64,000 bases of DNA from Rhizobium sp. SEMIA4064 (GTDB taxonomy: Bacteria > Pseudomonadota > Alphaproteobacteria > Rhizobiales > Rhizobiaceae), in NCBI RefSeq assembly GCF_003025035.1, contig NZ_PYJN01000013.1, forward strand, positions 620,001 to 684,000, read 5' to 3'. Below, one piece after another: positions 17,571 through 25,409 of this stretch; position 1 is the first letter of the stretch; every line of letters begins with the position of its first letter. The position numbers and the translations under genes are program-made. The notes beneath the pieces were generated by a model. That model was not told the origin of the DNA. It searched no databases and saw nothing but the letters and a program-made list of their open reading frames with translations.

Positions 17571-18506
17571 ATGATGTCTCCTGATTTTGATATTGCCAAT
17601 GTCAGCGCGGATGACGACCTGAAAGTCGGCGCGCTGGCGGATGGCCTCGCGACCAGCGCCGTTAATTCCACGGAAGTGGATGACGGTTCGACTGGTCTTG
17701 TTGGCGTTGCCAACAACAACAACAGCAACAATACCACCGATACGGATCTCGACGTCAAGAACAACGGCGACAATCGCGACAACACCAACAATGGCGACAA
17801 TCGCGATAACAGCTATGATGAAAACCACGACAACAAGGTAATCACCAAGACTGACACCGACATCCATACGGAGGCCAACAACAACGGTGATAATCGCGAC
17901 AACAGTTACGATTATGACTACAAGGCCATTACCAAGACCGATACCGACGTCCACACCGAAGCCAACAACAACGGTGACAACCGCGACAACTACTCCTACA
18001 GCGACTCCAGCACTCATTCCACTTCGGACTACGATTTTGGAACGATCAAGGATGTCCATGATGTTGGCAATCTCGGCGTAGCCGGCCATGATCTGACCTT
18101 CAATCTCGGAGACGATTACTCCTTCAATCTTAATATCGATGGCGTGCTCAACAATGCGCTGGGCGGCGGCGGCAATGATACCGGCTTCAGTCTGGTTCAG
18201 GCCAACAATCTCGCCGATCAGGATCAGGCCTATGATGTGCAGATGCAAAACCAGGGTGCCAGCATCGACCTAACGGCCGAGGGTGGCCATTCCCATGCCG
18301 ACGGTCTCGATCTGGACCCGACGTTCAATTGGAACGGGGTGCCGAGCGTGGGCCACGACATGACCGGTACGGCGACAGCGGATTCTACCGCCATCATCTC
18401 CAATTCGGGCTTCCATCAGGAAGTGGTCCAGGGCGCCAATCTGCTCACCAATACTGCCGATATCACCGTAGGCGGCGATCATCACGTGACCTCCGGCGAC
18501 TCCTGA
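17571..18506 (+). CDS. Asn/Asp-rich repeat protein, probable type I secretion substrate
   Basis: An acidic protein of 311 residues that I do not recognise. GGAGG at 17560-17564 places the start at ATG 17571 (MMSPDFDIAN). It has no signal peptide and no GGxGxD nonapeptides. Residues about 63-140 hold four copies of NNGDNRDN, two of them within a longer duplicated unit (KTDTDxHTEANNNGDNRDN) at an 87-base spacing. Residue 210 begins QANNLADQD, the same motif that recurs in the next protein. The C-terminus is Gly/Asp/Ser-rich (VGGDHHVTSGDS), as often seen in type I substrates. Export by the exporter encoded downstream is inferred from gene order and composition. Confidence 0.75.
   Translation: MMSPDFDIANVSADDDLKVGALADGLATSAVNSTEVDDGSTGLVGVANNNNSNNTTDTDLDVKNNGDNRDNTNNGDNRDNSYDENHDNKVITKTDTDIHTEANNNGDNRDNSYDYDYKAITKTDTDVHTEANNNGDNRDNYSYSDSSTHSTSDYDFGTIKDVHDVGNLGVAGHDLTFNLGDDYSFNLNIDGVLNNALGGGGNDTGFSLVQANNLADQDQAYDVQMQNQGASIDLTAEGGHSHADGLDLDPTFNWNGVPSVGHDMTGTATADSTAIISNSGFHQEVVQGANLLTNTADITVGGDHHVTSGDS
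17760..17990 (+). repeat. In-frame tandem repeats coding NNGDNRDN
   Basis: Four 24-base copies begin at 17760, 17787, 17880 and 17967. The last two belong to a longer near-duplicate of 29 codons, with synonymous differences between copies. The preserved peptide and drifting codons suggest selection on the protein sequence. Confidence 0.85.
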
Positions 18507-18529
18507 TTTCGAAGCGAGAGCCACGCGTT

Positions 18530-18563
18530 ATGTGCACCGGCCGGAGGACAGGCCGGTGCACAT
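18530..18563 (+). promoter_or_regulatory. Strong 13-bp hairpin between the two exported-protein genes
   Basis: Arms ATGTGCACCGGCC (18530-18542) and GGCCGGTGCACAT (18551-18563) pair perfectly around the 8-base loop GGAGGACA. No T-run follows, so it is not a standard terminator. In the 155-base gap between the two genes it could set their relative expression, protect the upstream message, or expose the GGA loop to a CsrA/RsmA-type protein. Confidence 0.75.
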
Positions 18564-18662
18564 GTCGTGGCTTGAACCTGGATTTCCTTGAAATGACAGC
18601 CGTCGGCAGCGGCGGCATCGACCCGGATAGGCCAGGCGTTTCGGAAAATTGGGGGACCATTC

Positions 18663-20681
18663 ATGCACGCGGAAAAAATTTCGGAGATCATCGCCCATTT
18701 TATTGGGCTCTTCGACACGCAGATCGAGGATCTGCGTCTGCGGCTGAACTACACCGATGCGACATTGCCGGAGGACAAACCGGAGGAACAGCCGGACCCG
18801 ACCTTGGCAAAGGATGATTTTAGTTCCGGGTTGACGGTGGTCGACTACGCGCCCGAGGTGAAATACATCGACTCGCCCTATTACTTCCGTGCTGGCTACA
18901 TACATCCGCACGACAATCCCTATCACGAGCGCATGCACGATCATGAAGGCCTGGCCCCGGTGGAGGTCTCCGTCGTTCACCGCCCCTCCGAGATCGAATT
19001 CCAGCCTGCGACTCTGCCTGGAAAACTTGACGTCTACGTGGGTCCTGGTTCGGAGGTCACCCATGTGGTGCAGGCCAATGTCTTGCGCGACGACGACGTG
19101 CTCGACATGACGAATTCTTCCCACCACATCATCCGCGATGTCTCCGACGTCTACGACTGGCTGGGCCAGGCGACCGTGAAAGCCGAGGAACTTTCACCCT
19201 TTGCTTCTCTCCAGCGGCCAGAGAGCAACGAGGGCATGATAAAGCTCAACGATGATCTGCACGCATTTGCCAAAACCATCGAAGAAAGCGGCGGCACCTA
19301 CATCCAAGACCCCGACGGCAGCCACTATCTGGCGATTGCCGGCAATGAGCTTGACGGCGTCTTCGTCAACGGCGTGCAGGTCACGAGCGCGCCATATCTC
19401 GAAGACTCCATGCCGGATCGCGGTCTGGCAAAAACGGACACCGAAGGAACGGACGGGGTTGTTCATCAGACAGGACCGGGTCCGAATTCCCTCAACATCG
19501 AGGCCGGCGGCAATATCGTCGCAAACCTCGTCAACATCGTCGACACGAATATCATTTCGCACGTCATGGCCGTCATGGGCGACTATCATTCCATCGACGC
19601 GATTTCACAGAGCTATATCTACAGCGACAATGATAAAGTTGATTGCCTTTCAGGCAATGACGACCAGTCTTCGCAAAGCGCCTTGACGATCGGCAGGAAC
19701 ATCGCCGTTTTCCAGCACAGCGAATTTCAGGCGGCCGCGACACCAGAACATTCCGACGACGGCAATCCGGCTTTCCCGAGCTTCTGGCGTGTCAGCGTCA
19801 TCGAGGGCGACGTCTCGTTCCTGCATTGGACGGAACAATATAATTTCCTCTCGGACAACGACACGATGCGGGTGACGACCACCGGTGCCGAGACGACGCT
19901 GCTGACCGGCGGCAATACATTGCTCGACCTCGCCTCCTATTTTGGTCTCGGCATGCAGTACGATCTGATGATTGTCGGCGGACACGCGTTCGACATCAAT
20001 TCGATCAGCCAGATCTCGGTGCTCTACGACAATGACGTGGTGACCACCACTCAAAGCGGCGAGCATGTTCAGACCGGCGGCAATCTGCTCTGGAACCTCG
20101 CCTCCATCAGCAATGTCGGCCTGTCGGATCGCTTCACTGCGATGCCCGATTTCGTCAACGACACGGTCAAGAATATCCAGAACCACACCAACGAAATACC
20201 GGACGGCCTCGCCCATGACTCGAATTTCGCCGGTCAGGAAGCGCTGAACGTTCTCTACATCACCGGCAACTTCTTCGACGTCAACGTTATCAAGCAGATC
20301 AACGTCGTTGGCGATTCCGACATCGTGCATCAGGTGGCGAGCGATGTGGTGGCGAACAACCAGAACGCCACCGTATCGATCGACACCGGCAGCAATGCCT
20401 TGGTCAACATCGCCAGTATCACCGATTACGACAGCGTCGGTCATACGACCTACGTCGCCGGCAATCTCTATTCCGATACCGTCCTTATCCAGGGCGGGCT
20501 GGTCGATCATGAGCAGACCACCAATGCGAACCAGCAGCAGAGCCAACCGTTGGCCAATGAAGCGATCGCTTTCCTTGGCGATCACGATTCACAGCCCACG
20601 CAGAATGAAACCATCGATCTCGGCCACGACATATCCTGGCACAACGGCACTGTCGGCGACGTCATGCAAACCGTCACGTAG
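18663..20681 (+). CDS. Large acidic repeat protein, probable type I secretion substrate
   Basis: A protein of 672 residues with no signal peptide, calculated by eye to be strongly acidic. I do not recognise it beyond the type I secretion context. GGGGGA precedes the ATG. Residues 277-610 contain repeated units that pair a segment like GGNxLxNxASI with a segment like VxGxxFDINxIxQ. The motif Q-x-x-x-(hydrophobic or Tyr)-x-D-x-D recurs at residues 137, 316, 392, 450 and 545, and a degenerate copy follows near 610. No RTX GGxGxD nonapeptides are present. The Asp pairs could bind calcium, which is inference. It is followed 25 bases later by the ABC exporter gene. Confidence 0.8.
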   Translation: MHAEKISEIIAHFIGLFDTQIEDLRLRLNYTDATLPEDKPEEQPDPTLAKDDFSSGLTVVDYAPEVKYIDSPYYFRAGYIHPHDNPYHERMHDHEGLAPVEVSVVHRPSEIEFQPATLPGKLDVYVGPGSEVTHVVQANVLRDDDVLDMTNSSHHIIRDVSDVYDWLGQATVKAEELSPFASLQRPESNEGMIKLNDDLHAFAKTIEESGGTYIQDPDGSHYLAIAGNELDGVFVNGVQVTSAPYLEDSMPDRGLAKTDTEGTDGVVHQTGPGPNSLNIEAGGNIVANLVNIVDTNIISHVMAVMGDYHSIDAISQSYIYSDNDKVDCLSGNDDQSSQSALTIGRNIAVFQHSEFQAAATPEHSDDGNPAFPSFWRVSVIEGDVSFLHWTEQYNFLSDNDTMRVTTTGAETTLLTGGNTLLDLASYFGLGMQYDLMIVGGHAFDINSISQISVLYDNDVVTTTQSGEHVQTGGNLLWNLASISNVGLSDRFTAMPDFVNDTVKNIQNHTNEIPDGLAHDSNFAGQEALNVLYITGNFFDVNVIKQINVVGDSDIVHQVASDVVANNQNATVSIDTGSNALVNIASITDYDSVGHTTYVAGNLYSDTVLIQGGLVDHEQTTNANQQQSQPLANEAIAFLGDHDSQPTQNETIDLGHDISWHNGTVGDVMQTVT

Positions 20682-20706
20682 CCGGAGACAGTAGGGGGCG
20701 CATCTG

Positions 20707-23031
20707 ATGAACCAGTTTTCCAAGCTCAGCATGATGGAAAGCCGAACATTGCACCTGACGTCGCTGCCATCCAGCGAGGATGAGCGCGCTGCTGAGCGCA
20801 ACACCGCTTCCTATATGGCGGCCATAGAGGATGCCGTGGATAGCCTGAAGCGGTTGCGGCGCGAGCCCAAGGCTGCTGTTGCATCTCCCTCACCTTCCCA
20901 ACCGCAAATACTGGATGCAACGCCTGCGCCCGCCACGGAGACTGAGACTGTCCCCGCGCCGCCTGCGGCGTTTTCCGTTGTGACGAAGGTTGAGGATGGG
21001 TCCGCCACATCGACGACCGAGATCGAAATGAGAGTAGTATCGCCCACTCCGGAGGTCGATCCGGTGCCCGTGATCGAACCGGCACTCCGGGCGCCGGAAG
21101 CGGAAATGCCAAAACCCGAGATGCCAAAATCCGAGATGAAGGTGAGCCAAGCTCGGCCTTTAGCTCGCACGATCGACAGCGATACCGGCCCCGTGCGTGA
21201 GAACGAGCGCCGGTCGCTTGGCGGCGGCGGTCAAGGTGGCAATGGCGAAAGCGGCAAAGGTGGTGGTGGAGGAGGCAATGACGGCAGCATCTTTCACAAA
21301 CGCAGCGCCCAGCCTATCAACTTCGCCGCCAGCCTGCGCCAAGGCATTTCCGTCGTTCAGCGCAACATGCTGATCGTGATGATCTTCACCTTGGCGATCA
21401 ACATTCTGGTGCTGGCAATCCCGATCTATCTGTTCCAGATTTCCGACCGTGTTCTGACCAGCCGCTCGATCGATACGCTGGTCATGCTGACCATCGCCGT
21501 CGTCGGCGCCATTCTCCTGCAGGTCATCATGGATTCCGTGCGCCGCTTCATCCTGATGCGCACGGCGGTCGAGTTGGAAGTGCAGCTCGGCGCGCCGATC
21601 TTGAGCGCGGCCGCCCGCGCATCCCTGAACGGCAACGGCCGTGACTATCAAACGCTTGCCGATCTCCAGCTACTCCGGTCCTTTTTGACTTCGGGTACGC
21701 TGCTTGCCTTCCTCGACGCACCATTGATGCCGCTCTTTGTCGTCGTCGTCTATCTCGTGCATCCGCACCTTGGCGTGATCGTCATGACGTGCTGTGCCGT
21801 GCTGTTCATCATTGCCTATCTCAATCAAAAGATGACGGCGAAACAGTTTGCCGAAGCCAATGCCTTCGTCAGCCGCGCCAATTTCCATCTCGATTCCATG
21901 GCGCGCAATTCGCAGATCATCAATGCCCTGGCGATGATCCCCGAAGCGGTGAAAATGTGGGGGCGTGAGACCGCAGGATCGTTGAAATCGCAGGTGGCCG
22001 CCCAGGACCGCAACATCGTCTTTTCCGGCCTCACCAAGGCTTGCCGCCTGATCACGCAGGTCACCCTACTTGGCTGGGGCGCGCACCTCTCGCTTTCCGG
22101 TCAGTTGACGGGCGGCATGGTGATTGCAGCCTCGATCATCTCCGGCCGAGCCCTGGCGCCGGTCGAAGGGGCGATCGAGGGTTGGAACCAGTTCAACCAT
22201 TCCCGCGCCGCCTACGGCCGCATCAAGCAGTTATTGTTGAACTCGCCGCTGAATTTCCCGCGGCTGCGCCTGCCCAATCCAGAAGGACGGCTCGATGTGG
22301 AGCGCATCCTCTTCGTTCCGCCGCCACAGAAGCGGGTCGTTTTGAACGGCATCTCCTTTTCGTTGAAAAAGGGAGAATCGCTTGCCGTCATCGGCAATTC
22401 CGGTTCCGGCAAGACGACGCTCGGCAAGATGCTGGTGGGTTCGATCCTGCCGACCTCGGGCAATGTGCGGCTCGATCTGATGGACCTGCGCAACTGGGAC
22501 CAGCGCCAGTTCGGCGAGAGCATCGGCTACCTGCCCCAGGACGTGCAACTCTTTCCGGGCACCATCAAGGCCAATATCTGCCGCATGCGTGACGATGTCG
22601 ACGACCGGCTGATCTACGAGGCGGCCGTCCTTGCAGATGTGCACGAGCTGATCGCCACTTTTCCGCAGGGCTATGAAACGGTGGTTGCCGCCGATGGCGC
22701 GCCGCTTTCCGGCGGGCAGAAGCAGCGCATTGCGCTTGCCCGCGCCTTCTTCGGCAATCCGAAATTCGTGGTCCTCGACGAGCCGAATTCCAATCTCGAC
22801 ACCGCCGGCGAGGCTGCCCTCGCCCGCGCGCTCATTCACGCCAAGAAGCAGGGCATCACCACGGTGACGATCACCCAGCGCCCTGCCCTGCTGCAATGCG
22901 TCGACAAGATCCTGGTTCTGAAGGACGGATCGGTGGCGCTGTTCGGTGAGCGCACCGAGGTGCTGAGAACGCTGAGCAATAAGCCTAATAACGAGATCGG
23001 CAATCGGCCGGCGGCAAGGATCGAAGGGTGA
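20707..23031 (+). CDS. Type I secretion system permease/ATPase (PrtD-like) with N-terminal extension
   Basis: Inner-membrane ABC exporter of 774 residues. About 200 N-terminal residues form an extension: a charged helix, a Pro/Glu/Thr-rich segment and a Gly-rich linker. The transmembrane domain starts near residue 215 with several helices (MLIVMIFTLAINILVLAIPI). The nucleotide-binding domain has Walker A GNSGSGKTT near residue 565, the signature LSGGQKQR near 667, and Walker B VVLDEP near 690. No C39 peptidase-like domain is seen. GGGGG lies upstream of the ATG. The gene overlaps the start region of the HlyD partner. Substrates are presumably the two proteins encoded upstream. Confidence 0.92.
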   Translation: MNQFSKLSMMESRTLHLTSLPSSEDERAAERNTASYMAAIEDAVDSLKRLRREPKAAVASPSPSQPQILDATPAPATETETVPAPPAAFSVVTKVEDGSATSTTEIEMRVVSPTPEVDPVPVIEPALRAPEAEMPKPEMPKSEMKVSQARPLARTIDSDTGPVRENERRSLGGGGQGGNGESGKGGGGGGNDGSIFHKRSAQPINFAASLRQGISVVQRNMLIVMIFTLAINILVLAIPIYLFQISDRVLTSRSIDTLVMLTIAVVGAILLQVIMDSVRRFILMRTAVELEVQLGAPILSAAARASLNGNGRDYQTLADLQLLRSFLTSGTLLAFLDAPLMPLFVVVVYLVHPHLGVIVMTCCAVLFIIAYLNQKMTAKQFAEANAFVSRANFHLDSMARNSQIINALAMIPEAVKMWGRETAGSLKSQVAAQDRNIVFSGLTKACRLITQVTLLGWGAHLSLSGQLTGGMVIAASIISGRALAPVEGAIEGWNQFNHSRAAYGRIKQLLLNSPLNFPRLRLPNPEGRLDVERILFVPPPQKRVVLNGISFSLKKGESLAVIGNSGSGKTTLGKMLVGSILPTSGNVRLDLMDLRNWDQRQFGESIGYLPQDVQLFPGTIKANICRMRDDVDDRLIYEAAVLADVHELIATFPQGYETVVAADGAPLSGGQKQRIALARAFFGNPKFVVLDEPNSNLDTAGEAALARALIHAKKQGITTVTITQRPALLQCVDKILVLKDGSVALFGERTEVLRTLSNKPNNEIGNRPAARIEG

Positions 23032-24398
23032 ACGCCATGTTCGGGAGAACCAAGGGCAAAAAGAAAGAGGACAACGAAACCGGGCAAATCGAGTGGTACA
23101 GCGAAGTGCCGCGGTCCATCAGGCTCTACAGCGTCTCGGGTCTGGCGATCCTGTTCGCCTCTTTCGGCGGTTTCGGCTATTGGGCCGCGACCGCGCCGAT
23201 CGCCTCGGCCGTCATTGCTCAAGGCAGCTTCGTCGCGACCGGCAATAACAAGATCATTCAGCATCTCGAGGGTGGCATCATCAAGGAGCTGATGGTGAGC
23301 GAAGGACAGGTCGTGCAGGAGGGGGATATCCTGCTCACCCTTGATCCGACGGCGGCGCTCGCCAATGATCGGGCGCTGAAGCTGAGGCGGCTACGGCTGG
23401 AAACGGTGGTCGCCCGCTTGAGAGCCGAAGCCCAGGGCAATGAAGAATTCAAGGTTCCCGATATCGTCACGGCGGAGGCCGACGATCCCGATGTGACCGC
23501 ACTCATCCAGAGCCAGGTTGTCGTCTTCCACAGCAAGCAATCCAAGCTGCAGGAACAGCTCAACCTTATCGAAAAGAACATCCGCTCGCTCGAATATCGC
23601 ACCCAGGGATATCAGGGTCAGCGGGATGCCTTCGTGACGCAGCTCAAGCTTCTGACCGATGAACAGGCATCGAAAGAAAAGCTTGCCAATATCGGCGTCG
23701 TCAGACGTTCCGACCTTCTGGCCGTGCAGCGCGCAGTCGCCGACGCCATGGGCGACCTTGCACGCATCGACGCTGAGCTGAACGAGAACGAAGCCCAGGT
23801 GGCCAAGTACCGCCAGGAGGCGATCATTGCCATCAACGCCAACAAGCAGGCAGCGCTCGACGCATTGGAAACGGCCGAATCCGATCTCGACAGCGTACGC
23901 GAGCAGGTGCGCGAGGCCGCGGGCGTGCTCGACCGCACCGTCATCCGTTCGCCGGTCAGCGGCACGGTCATCCGCTCCTACTATCATACCGCCGGCGGCG
24001 TCATCACGACGGGCAAGCCGATCATGGAGATATTGCCGAACAACGTGCCGCTGATCATCGAGGCACAGGTGTTGCGCACCTCGATCGACCAATTGCGCGA
24101 AGGCGAATCCGCCTCTATCCGCCTGTCGTCGCTCAACCGGCGTACGACGCCGGTTCTGAACGGCAAGGTGTTCTACGTCTCCGCCGACTCGATCGAGGAC
24201 AATTCCGGTTCGACGCAGCGCGATGTCTATGTTGTTCGCGTCCAGATCCCGAGCGAGGAGATCAAACGCATTCCGGGCTTCAAGCCTGTACCCGGTATGC
24301 CTGCGGATATTTTGATCCAGACGTCCGAACGCACCTTTTTCGAATATCTCTCCAAGCCGGTGGTCGACAGCATGTCGCGCGCCTTCAGAGAGCGGTGA
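23028..24398 (+). CDS. Type I secretion membrane fusion protein, HlyD family
   Basis: Periplasmic adaptor that links the ABC exporter to an outer-membrane channel; 456 residues if started at GTG 23028, or three fewer from ATG 23037. A cytoplasmic N-terminus precedes one membrane helix (about residues 32-54), then the lipoyl half EGGIIKELMVSEGQVVQEGDILLTL, a long coiled hairpin (about 110-290) and the beta-barrel with TVIRSPVSGTVI. The C-terminus ends with the PrtE-type segment VPGMPADILIQTSERTFFEYL. It overlaps the ABC gene. No TolC-like gene is within the window. Confidence 0.93.
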   Translation: MNAMFGRTKGKKKEDNETGQIEWYSEVPRSIRLYSVSGLAILFASFGGFGYWAATAPIASAVIAQGSFVATGNNKIIQHLEGGIIKELMVSEGQVVQEGDILLTLDPTAALANDRALKLRRLRLETVVARLRAEAQGNEEFKVPDIVTAEADDPDVTALIQSQVVVFHSKQSKLQEQLNLIEKNIRSLEYRTQGYQGQRDAFVTQLKLLTDEQASKEKLANIGVVRRSDLLAVQRAVADAMGDLARIDAELNENEAQVAKYRQEAIIAINANKQAALDALETAESDLDSVREQVREAAGVLDRTVIRSPVSGTVIRSYYHTAGGVITTGKPIMEILPNNVPLIIEAQVLRTSIDQLREGESASIRLSSLNRRTTPVLNGKVFYVSADSIEDNSGSTQRDVYVVRVQIPSEEIKRIPGFKPVPGMPADILIQTSERTFFEYLSKPVVDSMSRAFRER

Positions 24399-24439
24399 AT
24401 GAGTTTGTCCTTTCGATGAGTTGAGCATAGGACCGCGCC

Positions 24440-24931
24440 ATGCCTGCAATGTCCGATATTCTGCTTCGCGTCGGCCGCCTGAACTATGTCTGGACCAATA
24501 CCGAAAGCCTGCTGATCTACATCATCGCGCATCTGCTGAGGGTGGAGAAGGACGCGGCCATCATCGTCTTCCTGACGCTTAACACGACGCGCGCGCGCAT
24601 CGATCTGGTCGAGCGTCTGGCGAAGCTATCCTCGACACCTGCGGAAGACAGCCACGCAGTCCTGGCGTTGATGGGTCGCTTGAAGCGGGAATCGAAGATG
24701 CGCAACAAATACAATCACTGCATCTATTCCTTCGATGAAAACGGCGAAATCTCGAGCACGCAGCTCATGCGTCTTGTAGAAGACGACCGGCACGTCAAAT
24801 ACGGCAAGGTCGAGCAACTGGATCTGCGCGAAATCGAAAGGCTGGAAAGCTCGATCAAGGAGATCGTCGAGATCAGCAAGGCGCTTTGGGCCTTCATCCG
24901 CGCCAGCCCAACTTTTCACGACGAGCTTTAG
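24440..24931 (+). CDS. Small helical protein with a HEPN-like motif, last gene of the secretion cluster
   Basis: A mainly helical protein of 163 residues that I cannot assign. It contains RNKYNH near residues 90-95, which fits the Rx4-6H pattern of HEPN domains, within two long helical stretches (LLIYIIAHLLRVEKDAAII and LREIERLESSIKEIVEISKALW). HEPN proteins are often RNases or nucleotide-binding partners, but that role is speculative here. It begins 41 bases after the HlyD gene on the same strand and is probably cotranscribed. A second in-frame Met at 24449 is an alternative start. Confidence 0.7.
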   Translation: MPAMSDILLRVGRLNYVWTNTESLLIYIIAHLLRVEKDAAIIVFLTLNTTRARIDLVERLAKLSSTPAEDSHAVLALMGRLKRESKMRNKYNHCIYSFDENGEISSTQLMRLVEDDRHVKYGKVEQLDLREIERLESSIKEIVEISKALWAFIRASPTFHDEL

Positions 24932-24947
24932 AATACGGGCTAGCCAC

Positions 24948-25229
24948 CTAGCGGCGGCTAAGAAGGCCAATCAGATAACCGATGCCTGCGGCTGCCGCGA
25001 CCATGAAGATCGGCTCCTGGCGAACTCTTTCGCGCAGTTGATCGGTTATTTCCTGAGCCTCTTCGGTGACGACCGACTTTGCGCCCTGCCCGACCGCGGC
25101 CATGCTGCGCGAGAGCTTCGCCAGATCCTCCCGAAGCGCGGCGATCTGCAGGTTAAGGTCTTCGACAGCGGTTTCAGCCTGGGCCTGTGCTGCAGCAGAT
25201 TGGGCGGAAGCGGTTTTCGTCTCGGCCAT
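24948..25229 (-). CDS. DUF883/ElaB-YqjD-like small membrane protein
   Basis: A 93-residue protein. An Ala/Gln-rich start is followed by a heptad-like helix (VEDLNLQIAALREDLAKLSRSM), then an amphipathic segment with ITDQLRERVRQEP. A C-terminal membrane helix FMVAAAAGIGYLIGLLSRR has a glycine-zipper look. Proteins of this type in E. coli (ElaB, YqjD) anchor at the inner membrane, and YqjD binds ribosomes in stationary phase. That function is not shown here. GAGGAG precedes the ATG at 25229. It is convergent with the HEPN-like gene. Confidence 0.8.
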   Translation of the reverse strand: MAETKTASAQSAAAQAQAETAVEDLNLQIAALREDLAKLSRSMAAVGQGAKSVVTEEAQEITDQLRERVRQEPIFMVAAAAGIGYLIGLLSRR

Positions 25230-25409
25230 CGTCGGCTCCTCTGTTTCCCTCAGCTTTCAACGTCGATCCCTGGCAAAGGTTCCGGGTTCGCAGCACCCAG
25301 CCGGGTGATTTCCTTGGTGGCTCTTCAATTCCGGTTCGGATTGTTCTAAGGAACTCCGATTGCTTCGCCCGCGGGCGAAGACGGTATTCATGACGAGGTT
25401 TGCCTTCCG

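Noticed and set aside
17331..18248. A 305-residue minus-strand frame opposite the Asn/Asp-rich repeat gene
   Set aside because: Val/Ile-rich because it is the antisense of Asn/Asp codons; the plus-strand gene has a clear ribosome site and context.
18663..20681. Classical RTX adhesin or toxin
   Set aside because: No GGxGxDxLx nonapeptide repeats were found; the repeats are of another kind.
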